Origin: Siccirubricoccus phaeus
GTDB lineage: Bacteria; Pseudomonadota; Alphaproteobacteria; Acetobacterales; Acetobacteraceae
Direction of reading: 5' to 3'
Length of the DNA: 64,000 bases
NCBI RefSeq assembly: GCF_008360935.1
Contig: NZ_SRXO01000014.1
Span: forward strand, 1 to 64,000
Shown: positions 43,180-51,075 of the stretch, one piece after another
Position numbering within the stretch: the stretch's first letter is position 1
How the letters are laid out: every line of letters begins with the position of its first letter
Program-made: the position numbers and the translations under genes
The notes under the pieces: generated by a model
Databases searched by the model: none
Seen by the model: the letters and a program-made list of their open reading frames with translations, nothing else
Told to the model about the DNA's origin: nothing

Positions 43180-43415
43180 GCGGGGTCGCCTCGCGGGAGA
43201 ATGACGGGGAAGGGACTGTCCCACACCACCTCGCCGTTGCGGAAGCGGGCGGGGCTGCCTGGCGGCGCCAGGGCCGGGCGGGCCGGGGCGAGCCATGCAG
43301 TGGCCGAATGGGCATCATTCATCCTGCGGTATGGCCTGAAGCGCCGCCGCTCCCCATTTTCCGGCCAACGCAGCGGCGCCGCCGGCGCCGCCCCCCTTGC
43401 CGAAGACCCCGAGCC

Positions 43416-43592
43416 ATGTGCCGCCTTGCCCTTCTCCTTCCCGGACTGCTCCTCGCCCTGGTTCTGCTGGTGGCGACCCGCAGCGACAGCGCTTCGCCCC
43501 GGCCCGGCAATTGGGCCAGCACCCAGCAGCTCAGCGCGCCGGTCGAACGGCCGCCGGCGCAGAATTGGGCGACGCCGCGGCGCGGCTTCTGA
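43416..43592 (+). CDS. Small hypothetical membrane-anchored or secreted protein
   Basis: A possible 58-residue product: MCRLALLLPGLLLALVLLVA (signal or single membrane helix) and a tail rich in Ser, Pro, Gln and Asn with NWAST and NWATP. No clear ribosome site. Another module C copy starts directly after the stop. It might be a small lipoprotein-like or antitoxin-like peptide, but support is weak. Confidence 0.4.
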   Translation: MCRLALLLPGLLLALVLLVATRSDSASPRPGNWASTQQLSAPVERPPAQNWATPRRGF

Positions 43593-43593
43593 C

Positions 43594-43710
43594 CTAGTGT
43601 CCTGCCCGCGAAGTTTGCTGGATTTCCAGCGAACGTAGCGGACGGGCAGGCCATTGAAATCAAAGGGATCTGGGAACGAAGTCGGCAGGGCTGCGGAAGC
43701 GGGGCACTAG
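43594..43710 (+). repeat. Dispersed module C, copy 2 with CTAG ends
   Basis: The element begins CTAGTGTCCTGCCCGCGAAG and ends GGGGCACTAG, giving short terminal inverted repeats (CTAGTGTCC against the complement CTAGTGCCC). The palindrome GCTGGATTTCCAGC lies inside. It stands alone here, without neighbouring modules, and thus shows the limits of the unit. Confidence 0.85.
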
Positions 43711-43741
43711 CCACGGGGCCGTTCCCGGCTAGGCTCTCGCC

Positions 43742-44866
43742 GTGGCCTCCTACCTCCCCTCCGCCTTCGCCGGCGCCGCGGCAACCGCCTCCGGCAACGG
43801 CATCGCCCGCTTCGCCTATGTGCCGCTCTTCCCCGCCATGGTCACGGCGGGCTGGGTGGATGGCGGCCAGGCGGGCACCCTCGGCGCCGCGGCGCTGCTC
43901 GGCTACCTCATCGGCATCCTCGCCGGGCCGCCTTTGGCCCGTCGGCGCGGTGTGCCCTGGCTGCTGGATGCGGGGATGGGGCTGGTCGCCCTGTCCCTCC
44001 TCGCCTGCGCCTGGAATGGCGGCTTCCTCTGGCTGCTGCTGTGGCGGACCGCGGCGGGCGTCGCCGGCGGCTGGCTGATGGCCCTGGCCGGGCCGGCCAC
44101 CCAGGCCAGCGTCGCCGCGCCGGACCGCGGCAAGGCCGGCGGTATCGTCATCGCCGGCGTCGGCATCGGCATCGCCACCGGGGCGGTGGCGGTGCCGGCC
44201 CTGCTCGGCGCCGGGCTGCCGGCCACCTGGCTGGGGCTGGGGGCGCTGGTGCTGCTGCTCTGGGCCCTGGCGCGGCCGCGCTGGCCGGCCATGGAACTGC
44301 GTGGCGCCGCGGCCGAGGCCCCGCCGCGCGCCTGGCGCCTCATCCTCACCTATGGGCTGCATGGCGCCGGCATGGTGCCGCCCATGGTCTATCTGGCGGA
44401 TCTGGCGGCGCGCGGCCGGGGGCTGGGGGTGGGTATCGGCGCCGTCATCTGGCTGGTCTTCGGCCTGGCCGGCATCGCCGGCGGGGTGCTGAGCGGCCGC
44501 GTGGTGGACCGGCTGGGCGCCCGCCGCACCCTGGTGTTCTGGCTGGGCGTGCAGGTGGCGGCGCTGGCCCTGGCGCTGCCGCCCCCGGCCGCGCTGATCC
44601 TCCCCACCGCCGCCGCTTCCGGCTTCGCCGCCGTCGGCGTTTCCACCGTGACCCTGGCGGTGACGCGGGAGATGGCCGGGGCGCGCGCCACCGGGCTCTG
44701 GGTGCAGGCCACCGCCGGCTTCGCGGTGATGCAGACCGTCATCGGCTTCGCCCTTGCCGCGCTCTTCGCCGCGACGGGGGAGAGCCATGCGGCGGTGTTC
44801 GGCGCCGGGCTGGGCTTTTCGCTGGCCGCCTGGGGCATGGCGATGCTGGTGGCCCGGCAGGCATGA
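43742..44866 (+). CDS. YbfB/YjiJ family MFS transporter 1
   Basis: The 374-residue membrane protein (GTG start at 43742) has about twelve hydrophobic segments, the N-terminal pattern ASGNGIARFAYVPLFPAMVT and the loop GPPLARRRGVPWLLDAGMG, as in the YbfB/YjiJ family. The second half contains GYGLHG-type TYGLHGAGMVPPMVYLADLA. The substrate is unknown. It is one of two adjacent homologues in the same direction. Its last codons (WGMAMLVARQA) form part of a downstream tandem repeat. Confidence 0.88.
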   Translation: MASYLPSAFAGAAATASGNGIARFAYVPLFPAMVTAGWVDGGQAGTLGAAALLGYLIGILAGPPLARRRGVPWLLDAGMGLVALSLLACAWNGGFLWLLLWRTAAGVAGGWLMALAGPATQASVAAPDRGKAGGIVIAGVGIGIATGAVAVPALLGAGLPATWLGLGALVLLLWALARPRWPAMELRGAAAEAPPRAWRLILTYGLHGAGMVPPMVYLADLAARGRGLGVGIGAVIWLVFGLAGIAGGVLSGRVVDRLGARRTLVFWLGVQVAALALALPPPAALILPTAAASGFAAVGVSTVTLAVTREMAGARATGLWVQATAGFAVMQTVIGFALAALFAATGESHAAVFGAGLGFSLAAWGMAMLVARQA

Positions 44867-45085
44867 GCCCGCTGCCGGAGCACGCGGCCGGCCTCGAGGC
44901 GGCGTCCTGCGCCGGCCTGGGGCATGGCGATGCTGGTGGCCTGGCAGGCATGAGGCCGCTGCCGGAGCGCGCCGCCCGCCCCGAGGTGGCGTCCTGCGCC
45001 GGCCTGGGGCATGGCGATGCCGGTAGCCCAGCAGGCTTGAAGCCGCTGCCGGAGCGCGCGGCCGGCCCCGGGGCCCGGTGGCGCG
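44831..45085 (+). repeat. 87-bp tandem repeat derived from the end of the first MFS gene
   Basis: TGGGGCATGGCGATGC starts at 44831, 44918 and 45005, an 87-base period. The first copy encodes the C-terminus WGMAMLVARQA and the stop of the MFS gene, so copies two and three are duplications of the coding end with the following spacer. The last one stops just before the second MFS start. Confidence 0.88.
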
Positions 45086-45086
45086 G

Positions 45087-46202
45087 ATGAGCGGCTTCCT
45101 CGCCACCGCGCTCTCCGGGGCGGCGGCCACCTGTTCCGGGCTGGGGCTGGCCCGCTTCGCCTATGTGCCGCTCTTCCCCGCCATGGTGGCGGCGGGCTGG
45201 GTGGATGGCGGCGGCGCCGGGCTGCTCGGGGCGGCCAACCTCTCCGGCTACCTGGCCGGCGTGCTGGCGGCGCCGCATCTGGCGCGGCGCTTCGGGGTCA
45301 GGCGCTGCCTTGCCCTCGGCATGGCACTGGCGGCGCTGAGCTTCGCCGCCTGCGGCGCCAATCTCGGCCTTCCCTGGTTCGCCTTCTGGCGGGGCCTGTC
45401 CGGCCTTGGCGGCGGCTTCCTGATGGGTCTGGCCGGGCCGGCGGTGCTGGCGGTGATCCCGGCCGCGCGCCGCGGCACGGCCAGCGGCATCGTCGTCGCC
45501 GGCGTCGGCAGCGGCATCGCCCTCGGCTCCCTGCTGGTGCCGCTGCTGGCGCCGCTGGGGCTGGCATGGGCCTGGCTGGGGCTGGCCGCGGCGGTGCTGC
45601 TGTTCTGGGCGCTGGCTGCGCCGCATTGGCCGAGCCCGCCCGCCATGCCGCCCGCCACGCCCGGCACCAGGCCCAAGGCGGCGGCGCTGCTGCTGGCCTA
45701 CGGGCTTTCCGGCGCCGGGATGGTGGCGCCGATGGTCTATATCGCGGATCTCGCGGCGCGCGGCCTGGGGCTGGGACTGGGGGCGGGGGCGCTGATCTGG
45801 CTGGTCTTCGGCGGCGGCGCCGTCTGCGGCACGCTGCTGGGCGGCCGGGCGGCGGACCGCATCGGCGCGCCGCTGGCCTTCCGCCTCTGGCTCGGCGCCC
45901 AGGTGGCGGCGCTGGGGCTGAGCCTGGTGCCGGCCGCCCCCGCCTTGCTGGCCGCGGCGGCGCTGGGCGGCTTCGCCGGGGTGGGCGTGACGGCGGTGAC
46001 GCTGGCGCTGGTGCGGCAGCGCGCGGGGGACAGGGCGGCGGCGCTGTGGAGCGGCACCAGCGCCTCCTACGGCGTGGCCCAGGCGGCGGTGGCCTTCGCC
46101 CTGGCGGCGCTGTTCGCGGCGAGCGGGGAAAGCCACCAGGCGGTGTTCGGGGCGGGGCTGGTGCTTTCCTTCGGGGCGTTGCTGGTGGCGTTGAGGGTGT
46201 GA
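45087..46202 (+). CDS. YbfB/YjiJ family MFS transporter 2
   Basis: The 371-residue paralogue of the preceding gene: CSGLGLARFAYVPLFPAMVA, APHLARRFGVRRCLALGMAL and GLSGAGMVAPMVYIADLAAR match at the equivalent positions. A GTG at 45078 is also possible; ATG at 45087 aligns with the paralogue. Tandem gene duplication with subsequent divergence is likely. The downstream region ends with module C and B elements. Confidence 0.88.
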   Translation: MSGFLATALSGAAATCSGLGLARFAYVPLFPAMVAAGWVDGGGAGLLGAANLSGYLAGVLAAPHLARRFGVRRCLALGMALAALSFAACGANLGLPWFAFWRGLSGLGGGFLMGLAGPAVLAVIPAARRGTASGIVVAGVGSGIALGSLLVPLLAPLGLAWAWLGLAAAVLLFWALAAPHWPSPPAMPPATPGTRPKAAALLLAYGLSGAGMVAPMVYIADLAARGLGLGLGAGALIWLVFGGGAVCGTLLGGRAADRIGAPLAFRLWLGAQVAALGLSLVPAAPALLAAAALGGFAGVGVTAVTLALVRQRAGDRAAALWSGTSASYGVAQAAVAFALAALFAASGESHQAVFGAGLVLSFGALLVALRV

Positions 46203-46540
46203 AGAATGGGCTTCGCCCGTTGGCGGCAGTGCCGCCCCCCGGCAGGGGGCGCTGCCCCATCGAACGCATGCGTTCGATCCCCGCCGAGGGAAGGCTTCCC
46301 CCCGGACCCCGCCCGGAGTCTGGTGTCCTGCCCGCGAAGTTTGCTGGATATCCAGCGAACGCAGCGGACAAGCAGGCCGCTGAAAACAAAAACCAGTGGC
46401 CCGAGAACGAAGTCAACAGGACTTCGGAATCGGGACACTAGAGCGGGATCGGTTGAGCTGCGCTCACCTGCCCCGCTCTAGCTCATTGTTCGGTCGCGTG
46501 ATTCACGGTTTCGGTCGGTTCGACCTCAACCGATCACGCT
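46203..46540. other. Intergenic region, repeats only
   Basis: Contains, after the MFS stop, GC-rich hairpins (GGCAGTGCCGCC, GCATGCGTTCGAT palindrome near 46258-46280), then module C (46320-46441) and module B (46438-46544). No gene is supported. Confidence 0.7.
46320..46441 (+). repeat. Dispersed module C, copy 3
   Basis: CTGGTGTCCTGCCCGCGAAG at the beginning, GCTGGATATCCAGC in the centre, and TCGGGACACTAG at the end. The terminal CTAG (46438-46441) is also the first four bases of module B copy 4. Confidence 0.87.
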
Positions 46541-46544
46541 CTAG
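46438..46544 (-). repeat. Dispersed module B, copy 4, ending in a stop codon
   Basis: This is a near-perfect copy of 1508-1610 and of the reverse of 20920-21026. Its final CTAG (46541-46544) contributes the complement of the TAG stop of the P450 gene, so the element begins exactly at the gene end. Confidence 0.88.
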
Positions 46545-47791
46545 GCGGGGATGCGGACGGGCAATTCCGTGATGCCGTGGATGAAGGTGGAGTGGACGCG
46601 CTTCTCCGGCCCCACCACCTCGATGCGGTCGAAGCGCTTCAGAATCTCCTGCCACAGGATGGTGAGCTGCAGCTCCGCCAGGCGGTTGCCGACGCAGCGA
46701 TGAATGCCGAAGCCGAAGGAAAGATGCTGGCGCGGCCGCTTGCGGTCGATGATGAAACGGTCCGGCTGCTCGATCGCTGCCTCGTCGCGGTTGCCGGAAA
46801 TGTACCACATCACCACCTTGTCGCCCTCGCGGATGGTGTGGCCGGCGAATTCCACATCGGCGATGGCGGTGCGGCGCATATGCGCGATCGGCGTCTGGTA
46901 GCGGATGATCTCCGGCACCATGCTCTCCACCAGCGCCGGGTTGGCGCGCAGCTTGGCGTATTCCTCCGGGTTCTGGTTGAGGAACAGCACACCGCCGGTG
47001 ATCGAATTTCGCGTCGTATCGTTGCCGCCGACGATCAGCAGCACGAGATTCCCCATGAACTCCCGCGGCGACATGTGCCGCGTCGCCGGCGCATGGGCGA
47101 GCATGGAGATCAGGTCGTTGCCCGGCTCGGCATTCACCCGGGCGTTCCACAGGCCCATGAAGCTGGCCAGCATCTCGGCGAACACGGCCTCGCGCTGCTC
47201 CTCGGTCTCGATGATGCCGCCCGGCATGGGCAGGGCGGTCGCGCAATCGGACCAGTAGGACAGCTTCCGCCGCTCCTCCTGCGGGAAGTCGAACAGCGTC
47301 GCCAGCATCTGCACCGTCAGCTCGACCGAGACCTTGTCCACCCAGTTGAAGGTCTCGTTGCGCGGCAATTCGTCGAGGATGCGGCAGGCGCGCTCGCGGA
47401 TCAGGTGCTCCAGCTTCGCCAGATTGGCCGGCGCGACGATGGGCTGCACCGCGCGGCGCTGCTCGTCATGTCGCGGCGGGTCCATGGCGATGAACATCGG
47501 CAGGCGCAGATCGGCCGGCCGGTCGCGGATGCTGATGCCGCCGAGTGCGCTCTCCGAGGACAGCACCTTGTGCAGCAGCTCCGCCTGGACGATCTCCTTG
47601 TAGGTGGAGATCGACCAATAGGGACCGAACATGCCGTTCCGGCAGTGATGCACCGGCGCCTCGCGCCGCAGCCGGGCGAAATAGGGCTGCCAGACATCGT
47701 CGCGGTACAGCGCGGGGTCGCTGACATCCAGCTCCTCGAGCGGCGTCGTCGCGGCGAGTTCGGCATGGTGGGTGCTGGCGAGGGCGCTCAT
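46541..47791 (-). CDS. Cytochrome P450
   Basis: The 416-residue P450 has the I-helix VGGNDTTRN near 250, the ExxR motif in EIIRYQTP, and the haem-binding loop FGFGIHRCVGNRLAELQL with the thiolate cysteine C366. It is soluble (no anchor), thus likely a class I enzyme served by the ferredoxin and reductase encoded next to it. Start at 47791 (MSALASTHHAEL) is preceded by AGGGAGGAG. Its stop TAG is part of a repeat. Related bacterial enzymes act on terpenes, fatty acids or steroids; substrate unknown. Confidence 0.95.
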   Translation of the reverse strand: MSALASTHHAELAATTPLEELDVSDPALYRDDVWQPYFARLRREAPVHHCRNGMFGPYWSISTYKEIVQAELLHKVLSSESALGGISIRDRPADLRLPMFIAMDPPRHDEQRRAVQPIVAPANLAKLEHLIRERACRILDELPRNETFNWVDKVSVELTVQMLATLFDFPQEERRKLSYWSDCATALPMPGGIIETEEQREAVFAEMLASFMGLWNARVNAEPGNDLISMLAHAPATRHMSPREFMGNLVLLIVGGNDTTRNSITGGVLFLNQNPEEYAKLRANPALVESMVPEIIRYQTPIAHMRRTAIADVEFAGHTIREGDKVVMWYISGNRDEAAIEQPDRFIIDRKRPRQHLSFGFGIHRCVGNRLAELQLTILWQEILKRFDRIEVVGPEKRVHSTFIHGITELPVRIPA

Positions 47792-47933
47792 CCGTAACTC
47801 CTCCCTGCTGTCCTGCCCCTGCATGGGCGGCGCCCAAGGGCGGGGCTTATGGTCCGGTCCTGTCGCCCGGTGGCTGGCGGGCCAAGCTTGGCATTCCGGG
47901 GCGGCGGGGTTCAATGAAAGCCGGGCTGCCGTT

Positions 47934-48254
47934 TCAATGCTGGGCTTCCGGCATGCGGACGATGAGGCCGTCCAGCGCCTCGGTGACCGGGATCTGGCAG
48001 GAGAGGCGGGAATTTGGCGCAGCGGTGGCGGCGAAGCTCAGCATGCTGCTCTCCTGCTCGCCCGGCGTGCCGCAGAGCGCCAGCCAGGCCGGATCGACGA
48101 AGACATGGCAGGTGGCGCAGGCGCATTCGCCGCCGCAATCGGCGTCGATGCCCGGAATGTTGTTCTCCACCGCGCCCAGCATGACGGAGTGTCCGATGGG
48201 GACCTCCACCGCGTGTTCGGTGCCGTCATGTTCGATGTAGATGATGCTCGGCAT
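47934..48254 (-). CDS. [2Fe-2S] ferredoxin, putidaredoxin/adrenodoxin type
   Basis: The 106-residue ferredoxin has cluster cysteines in [16 protein letters not shown] (near 40-55) and [13 protein letters not shown] (near 85). It would transfer electrons from the ferredoxin reductase to the P450. The start is preceded by AGGAGGGAAG. It is about 140 bases upstream of the P450 start on the same strand. Confidence 0.95.
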   Translation of the reverse strand: MPSIIYIEHDGTEHAVEVPIGHSVMLGAVENNIPGIDADCGGECACATCHVFVDPAWLALCGTPGEQESSMLSFAATAAPNSRLSCQIPVTEALDGLIVRMPEAQH

Positions 48255-48708
48255 GCGCTTCCCTCCTGCTGGTGCGGGCTGCGGCGCCCGGGTGCGGCAC
48301 CCGGCGGGCCGTGGCCCGGGTTATGTCGCGCGCCCTTGTAGCGGGCGTATGTGGCAAGGGTTACGGCGGCAATGCACGGCCGGCCCGGGACGGCCGCGAG
48401 CTTCGCCCAGCCGCGGGGCTTCGGGCCAGTCCCGACACGCCTGGGCGGCGCTTTCCCTCGCCGCCGCCCGGGCGGTCACGCGCCGGCCTCGCCCTCGCAG
48501 GCGCCCGTTCGGGAGCCGATCGCGGTCCCGCCCTGCCGCGTGATGGCCTGAGGCCGAATCCACCGGAGGCGTGACGTCCGCGATCAGCCAAGGCCCGCTG
48601 GTCCGGGATCCGAATCATCGCGGCCTTCGGACCGGGGATGCTGGCCTTTCGATCGCCTGCCTGTCCGCGACGTTTGCCGGATATCCGGCGAATTCCGCGG
48701 GCAGGACG
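48255..48708. other. Gap between ferredoxin reductase and ferredoxin genes
   Basis: No supported gene in 454 bases. GC-rich sequence of unclear origin is followed by a partial module C (about 48628-48711: CCTGCCTGTCCGCGACG, GCCGGATATCCGGC, CGGGCAGGAC) abutting the reductase stop. Confidence 0.55.
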
Positions 48709-48711
48709 CTA
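48628..48711 (-). repeat. Dispersed module C, partial copy at the reductase stop
   Basis: On the minus strand the sequence is TAG-CGTCCTGCCCGCGGAATTC, then the palindrome GCCGGATATCCGGC. TAG is the stop of the ferredoxin reductase gene; the consensus start of module C is CTAGTGTCCTGCCCGCG. Confidence 0.7.
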
Positions 48712-49935
48712 CCCCGTCAGCGCCTTCAGCGATCGCGTCGGGTCGACGAGGGTCGCCGCCGGCACCTGCAGGGCCTTCGCCACCAGCAGCCGCCCGGCCA
48801 TGAACTCCGCCGGGGCGTTCACCGCCTCCACCGCCAGCACCGTGTCATCCGCCGCCAGGTGGAAGACCGCGAAGCCCTCCCCCTCCGCCGCCGGGCGCTT
48901 CACCGCCTGCACCGGGTGGAAGGCAAGGCCGGCCATCTGCAGCCGCAGCGCATACTGGTCCGACCAGAACCAGGGCACTTCCGGCACCGGCGGAGGGCGG
49001 CCGCAGATATCCGCCGCCGCCTGCTTCGCCTGTTCCAGCGCATTGGGCACGGATTCCAGCCGCATGGACCGGCCGGAGAGCGGCAGCGGCCGGTGCGTGC
49101 AATCGCCGATGGCGTAGATCGCCGGGTCTTCCGTCCGCGCCGCCAGGTCCACCTGGATGCCGTTGCCGCAGGCGAGGCCCGCCGCCCGCGCCAGCCCTTC
49201 CTCCGGCACCGCGCCGACACCGATGAGCCCGACGTCGCAGGGCAGCACCCGCCCATCCTTCAGCCGCAGCGCGGCGACGCGGCCGGCCCGGCCTTCCAGC
49301 GCCTCCACCTCGGCGCCCAGCAGGATGTCGACGCCCTGCGCCCGGTGGTGCTCCGCGAGGAAAGCGGAAAGCTCCGCGCCGGCGACGCGCGCCAGCACGC
49401 GCGGCTCGCGCTCCACCACCGTCACGGCACAGCCCAGGGCGCGGGCGGAGGCCGCCACTTCCAGCCCGATATAGCCGCCGCCGATGACGGCGAGATGCGC
49501 CCCCGGCACCAGCGCCGCCTTCAGCGCATCCGCATCCGCCGCGCTGCGCAGCGCCAGCACGCCGGCCAGCTCCGCCCCCGGCACCGGCAGCGCCCGGGCC
49601 CGCGCGCCGAGCGCCAGGATCAGCTTGTGGTAGGGCAGCCTTTCGCCCGTGCCCAGCTCCACCTCGGCCGCGGCGCGATGGATGGCGGCGACGCGCTGGC
49701 CGAGCCGGGTCTCGATCTTCTGCTGCGCATAGAAGCGGGCGGGGCGCAGGGCGAGGCTCTCGGCCGTCGCCTCCCCCTTCAGCCAGGCCTTGGAAAGGGG
49801 CGGGCGCTGATAGGGCAGGATCGGCTCCTCCCCCACCAGCACGATGCCGCCCTTCCAGCCATATTGCCGCAGGAAGGCGGATGCGGCGCCGCCGGCATGG
49901 CCCGCCCCGGCAATGACGATGGGTCGCTCGGTCAC
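48709..49935 (-). CDS. FAD-dependent ferredoxin reductase
   Basis: The 408-residue flavoprotein has the FAD site VIAGAGHAGG at the N-terminus, the NAD site VIGGGYIGLEVAAS near 150 and the second FAD contact IYAIGDCTHRPL near 266, as in putidaredoxin reductase-type enzymes. It starts at GTG 49935 with GGAGGAGAGG upstream. With the ferredoxin and P450 it completes a class I electron-transfer chain NADH to FAD to [2Fe-2S] to haem. Confidence 0.94.
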   Translation of the reverse strand: MTERPIVIAGAGHAGGAASAFLRQYGWKGGIVLVGEEPILPYQRPPLSKAWLKGEATAESLALRPARFYAQQKIETRLGQRVAAIHRAAAEVELGTGERLPYHKLILALGARARALPVPGAELAGVLALRSAADADALKAALVPGAHLAVIGGGYIGLEVAASARALGCAVTVVEREPRVLARVAGAELSAFLAEHHRAQGVDILLGAEVEALEGRAGRVAALRLKDGRVLPCDVGLIGVGAVPEEGLARAAGLACGNGIQVDLAARTEDPAIYAIGDCTHRPLPLSGRSMRLESVPNALEQAKQAAADICGRPPPVPEVPWFWSDQYALRLQMAGLAFHPVQAVKRPAAEGEGFAVFHLAADDTVLAVEAVNAPAEFMAGRLLVAKALQVPAATLVDPTRSLKALTG

Positions 49936-49986
49936 CCTCTCCTCCCTGCTGCGCGCCGCCAGAGTCCTGCCCCGGGGGCGGCGGCG

Positions 49987-50784
49987 TCAAGGAATGTCGA
50001 GATCGGGCAGGCGGTAGCGGTCCTCGGCGTTGTCCCAGCCCTTCCAGCGCGGGGCGCGCTTCTCGGCGAAGGCGGCGCGGCTTTCCATCCGGTCGCTGAG
50101 GGCGCCGTGCAGGTGCAGCTTCTCCGCCAGCCTTTCCTGCGCCGGGGTCGGGCGCGGGCGCATGCGCCGCATCATGTGCACGGTGTTGACGCGGGAAGCG
50201 GGGGGCAGGCTGAGCAGATGGTTCGCCACGTCCAGCGCCGTCGGCAGCAGCACTTCCGGCGCCACCAGCCGGTTGAGGAAGCCCAGCTCGTAGAATCGTT
50301 CGGCGGTGAAGCGGAAGCCCAGCGCCATCTCCATGCCGATCGGGAAGGGCAGGTTGGCCACGGTGCCGTGATTATAGCCGCCGAGCAGCCAGCGCTTGGC
50401 CTCCGAGACCTCGAACACCGCGCCATGCACAGCGACGCGCAGGTCGGTCGCCTCCACCAGCATGAAGCCGCCGCCCATGGCGAAGCCGTTCACCGCGGCG
50501 ATGACAGGCTTTTCCAGCGTACCGTCGCGGAACGGGTCCGGCAGGTCCGGGGCGCGGCCGCCGGGGGCGCCGTCGGCCAGGGATTCCTTCATGTCCTCGC
50601 CGGCGCAGAAGCCGCGGCCGGTACCGGTGAGGATGGCGACCTCGAGCGCCGGGTCGGTGCGGAACCCGGTCCAGATCTCGGCGAGGCGGGTGCGCAGCTC
50701 CTGGTTCAGCGCGTTCAGCCGTTCCGGCCGGTTGAGGCGGACGACCAGGGTCTGGCCATGGATTTCGGTTTCGACGACGGCCAT
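49987..50784 (-). CDS. Enoyl-CoA hydratase/isomerase family protein (1)
   Basis: This 265-residue crotonase-fold protein has the oxyanion-hole strands ILTGTGRGFCAGEDMKES (near 51) and AVNGFAMGGGFMLVEATDLR (near 99), and a glutamate in VHGAVFEVSEAKRWL. The substrate may be a CoA thioester in side-chain degradation of the compound hydroxylated by the P450. It is 51 bases upstream of the reductase gene, so it is probably in the same operon. Confidence 0.92.
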   Translation of the reverse strand: MAVVETEIHGQTLVVRLNRPERLNALNQELRTRLAEIWTGFRTDPALEVAILTGTGRGFCAGEDMKESLADGAPGGRAPDLPDPFRDGTLEKPVIAAVNGFAMGGGFMLVEATDLRVAVHGAVFEVSEAKRWLLGGYNHGTVANLPFPIGMEMALGFRFTAERFYELGFLNRLVAPEVLLPTALDVANHLLSLPPASRVNTVHMMRRMRPRPTPAQERLAEKLHLHGALSDRMESRAAFAEKRAPRWKGWDNAEDRYRLPDLDIP

Positions 50785-50819
50785 GGGGTCTCTCCGCGCT
50801 GCGCTGCCGGGCGGGCAGG

Positions 50820-50926
50820 CTAGAGCGGTTCCACGCTGACTGTGCAGCGCGAAACCCCTCTAGCTTATGGATTGTAGAGCAGAGTCACGCCTCCGGGCGA
50901 TGCCGCCCTCTGGCGATCTGCTCTAG
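50820..50926 (-). repeat. Dispersed two-hairpin element, family A copy 2
   Basis: Inverted copy of 36-141: CTAGAGCGGTTCCACGCTGA, CTGTGCAGCGCGAAACC, CTTATGGATTGTAGAGCAGA and GATCTGCTCTAG. It lies in the short region between the enoyl-CoA hydratase start and the family G element. Confidence 0.87.
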
Positions 50927-50949
50927 CGCGCCCGGCTTCGCCGCGACAG

Positions 50950-51073
50950 GCGCGGCCGTGCCATCGGCGCCGCCCGTTGCCCTGCCGCGGCTTCGCCGCG
51001 GCAGGCTGTGCGAGGCCCGCGCAGGACAGCGCTTCCCAGGTCCCCCGCGGCGTTGCGCAGCAACCTCGTGGGG
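50950..51073 (-). repeat. 3'-end element, family G copy 4 (diverged)
   Basis: On the minus strand, right after the luciferase-like gene stop: CCCACGAGGTTGCTGCGCAA, CGCCGCGGGGGACC, GGCCTCGCACAGCCTGCCGC and GGCGAAGCCGCGG hairpin. The order and orientation match the other family G copies; the first hairpin is different in sequence. Confidence 0.62.
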
Positions 51074-51075
51074 AT

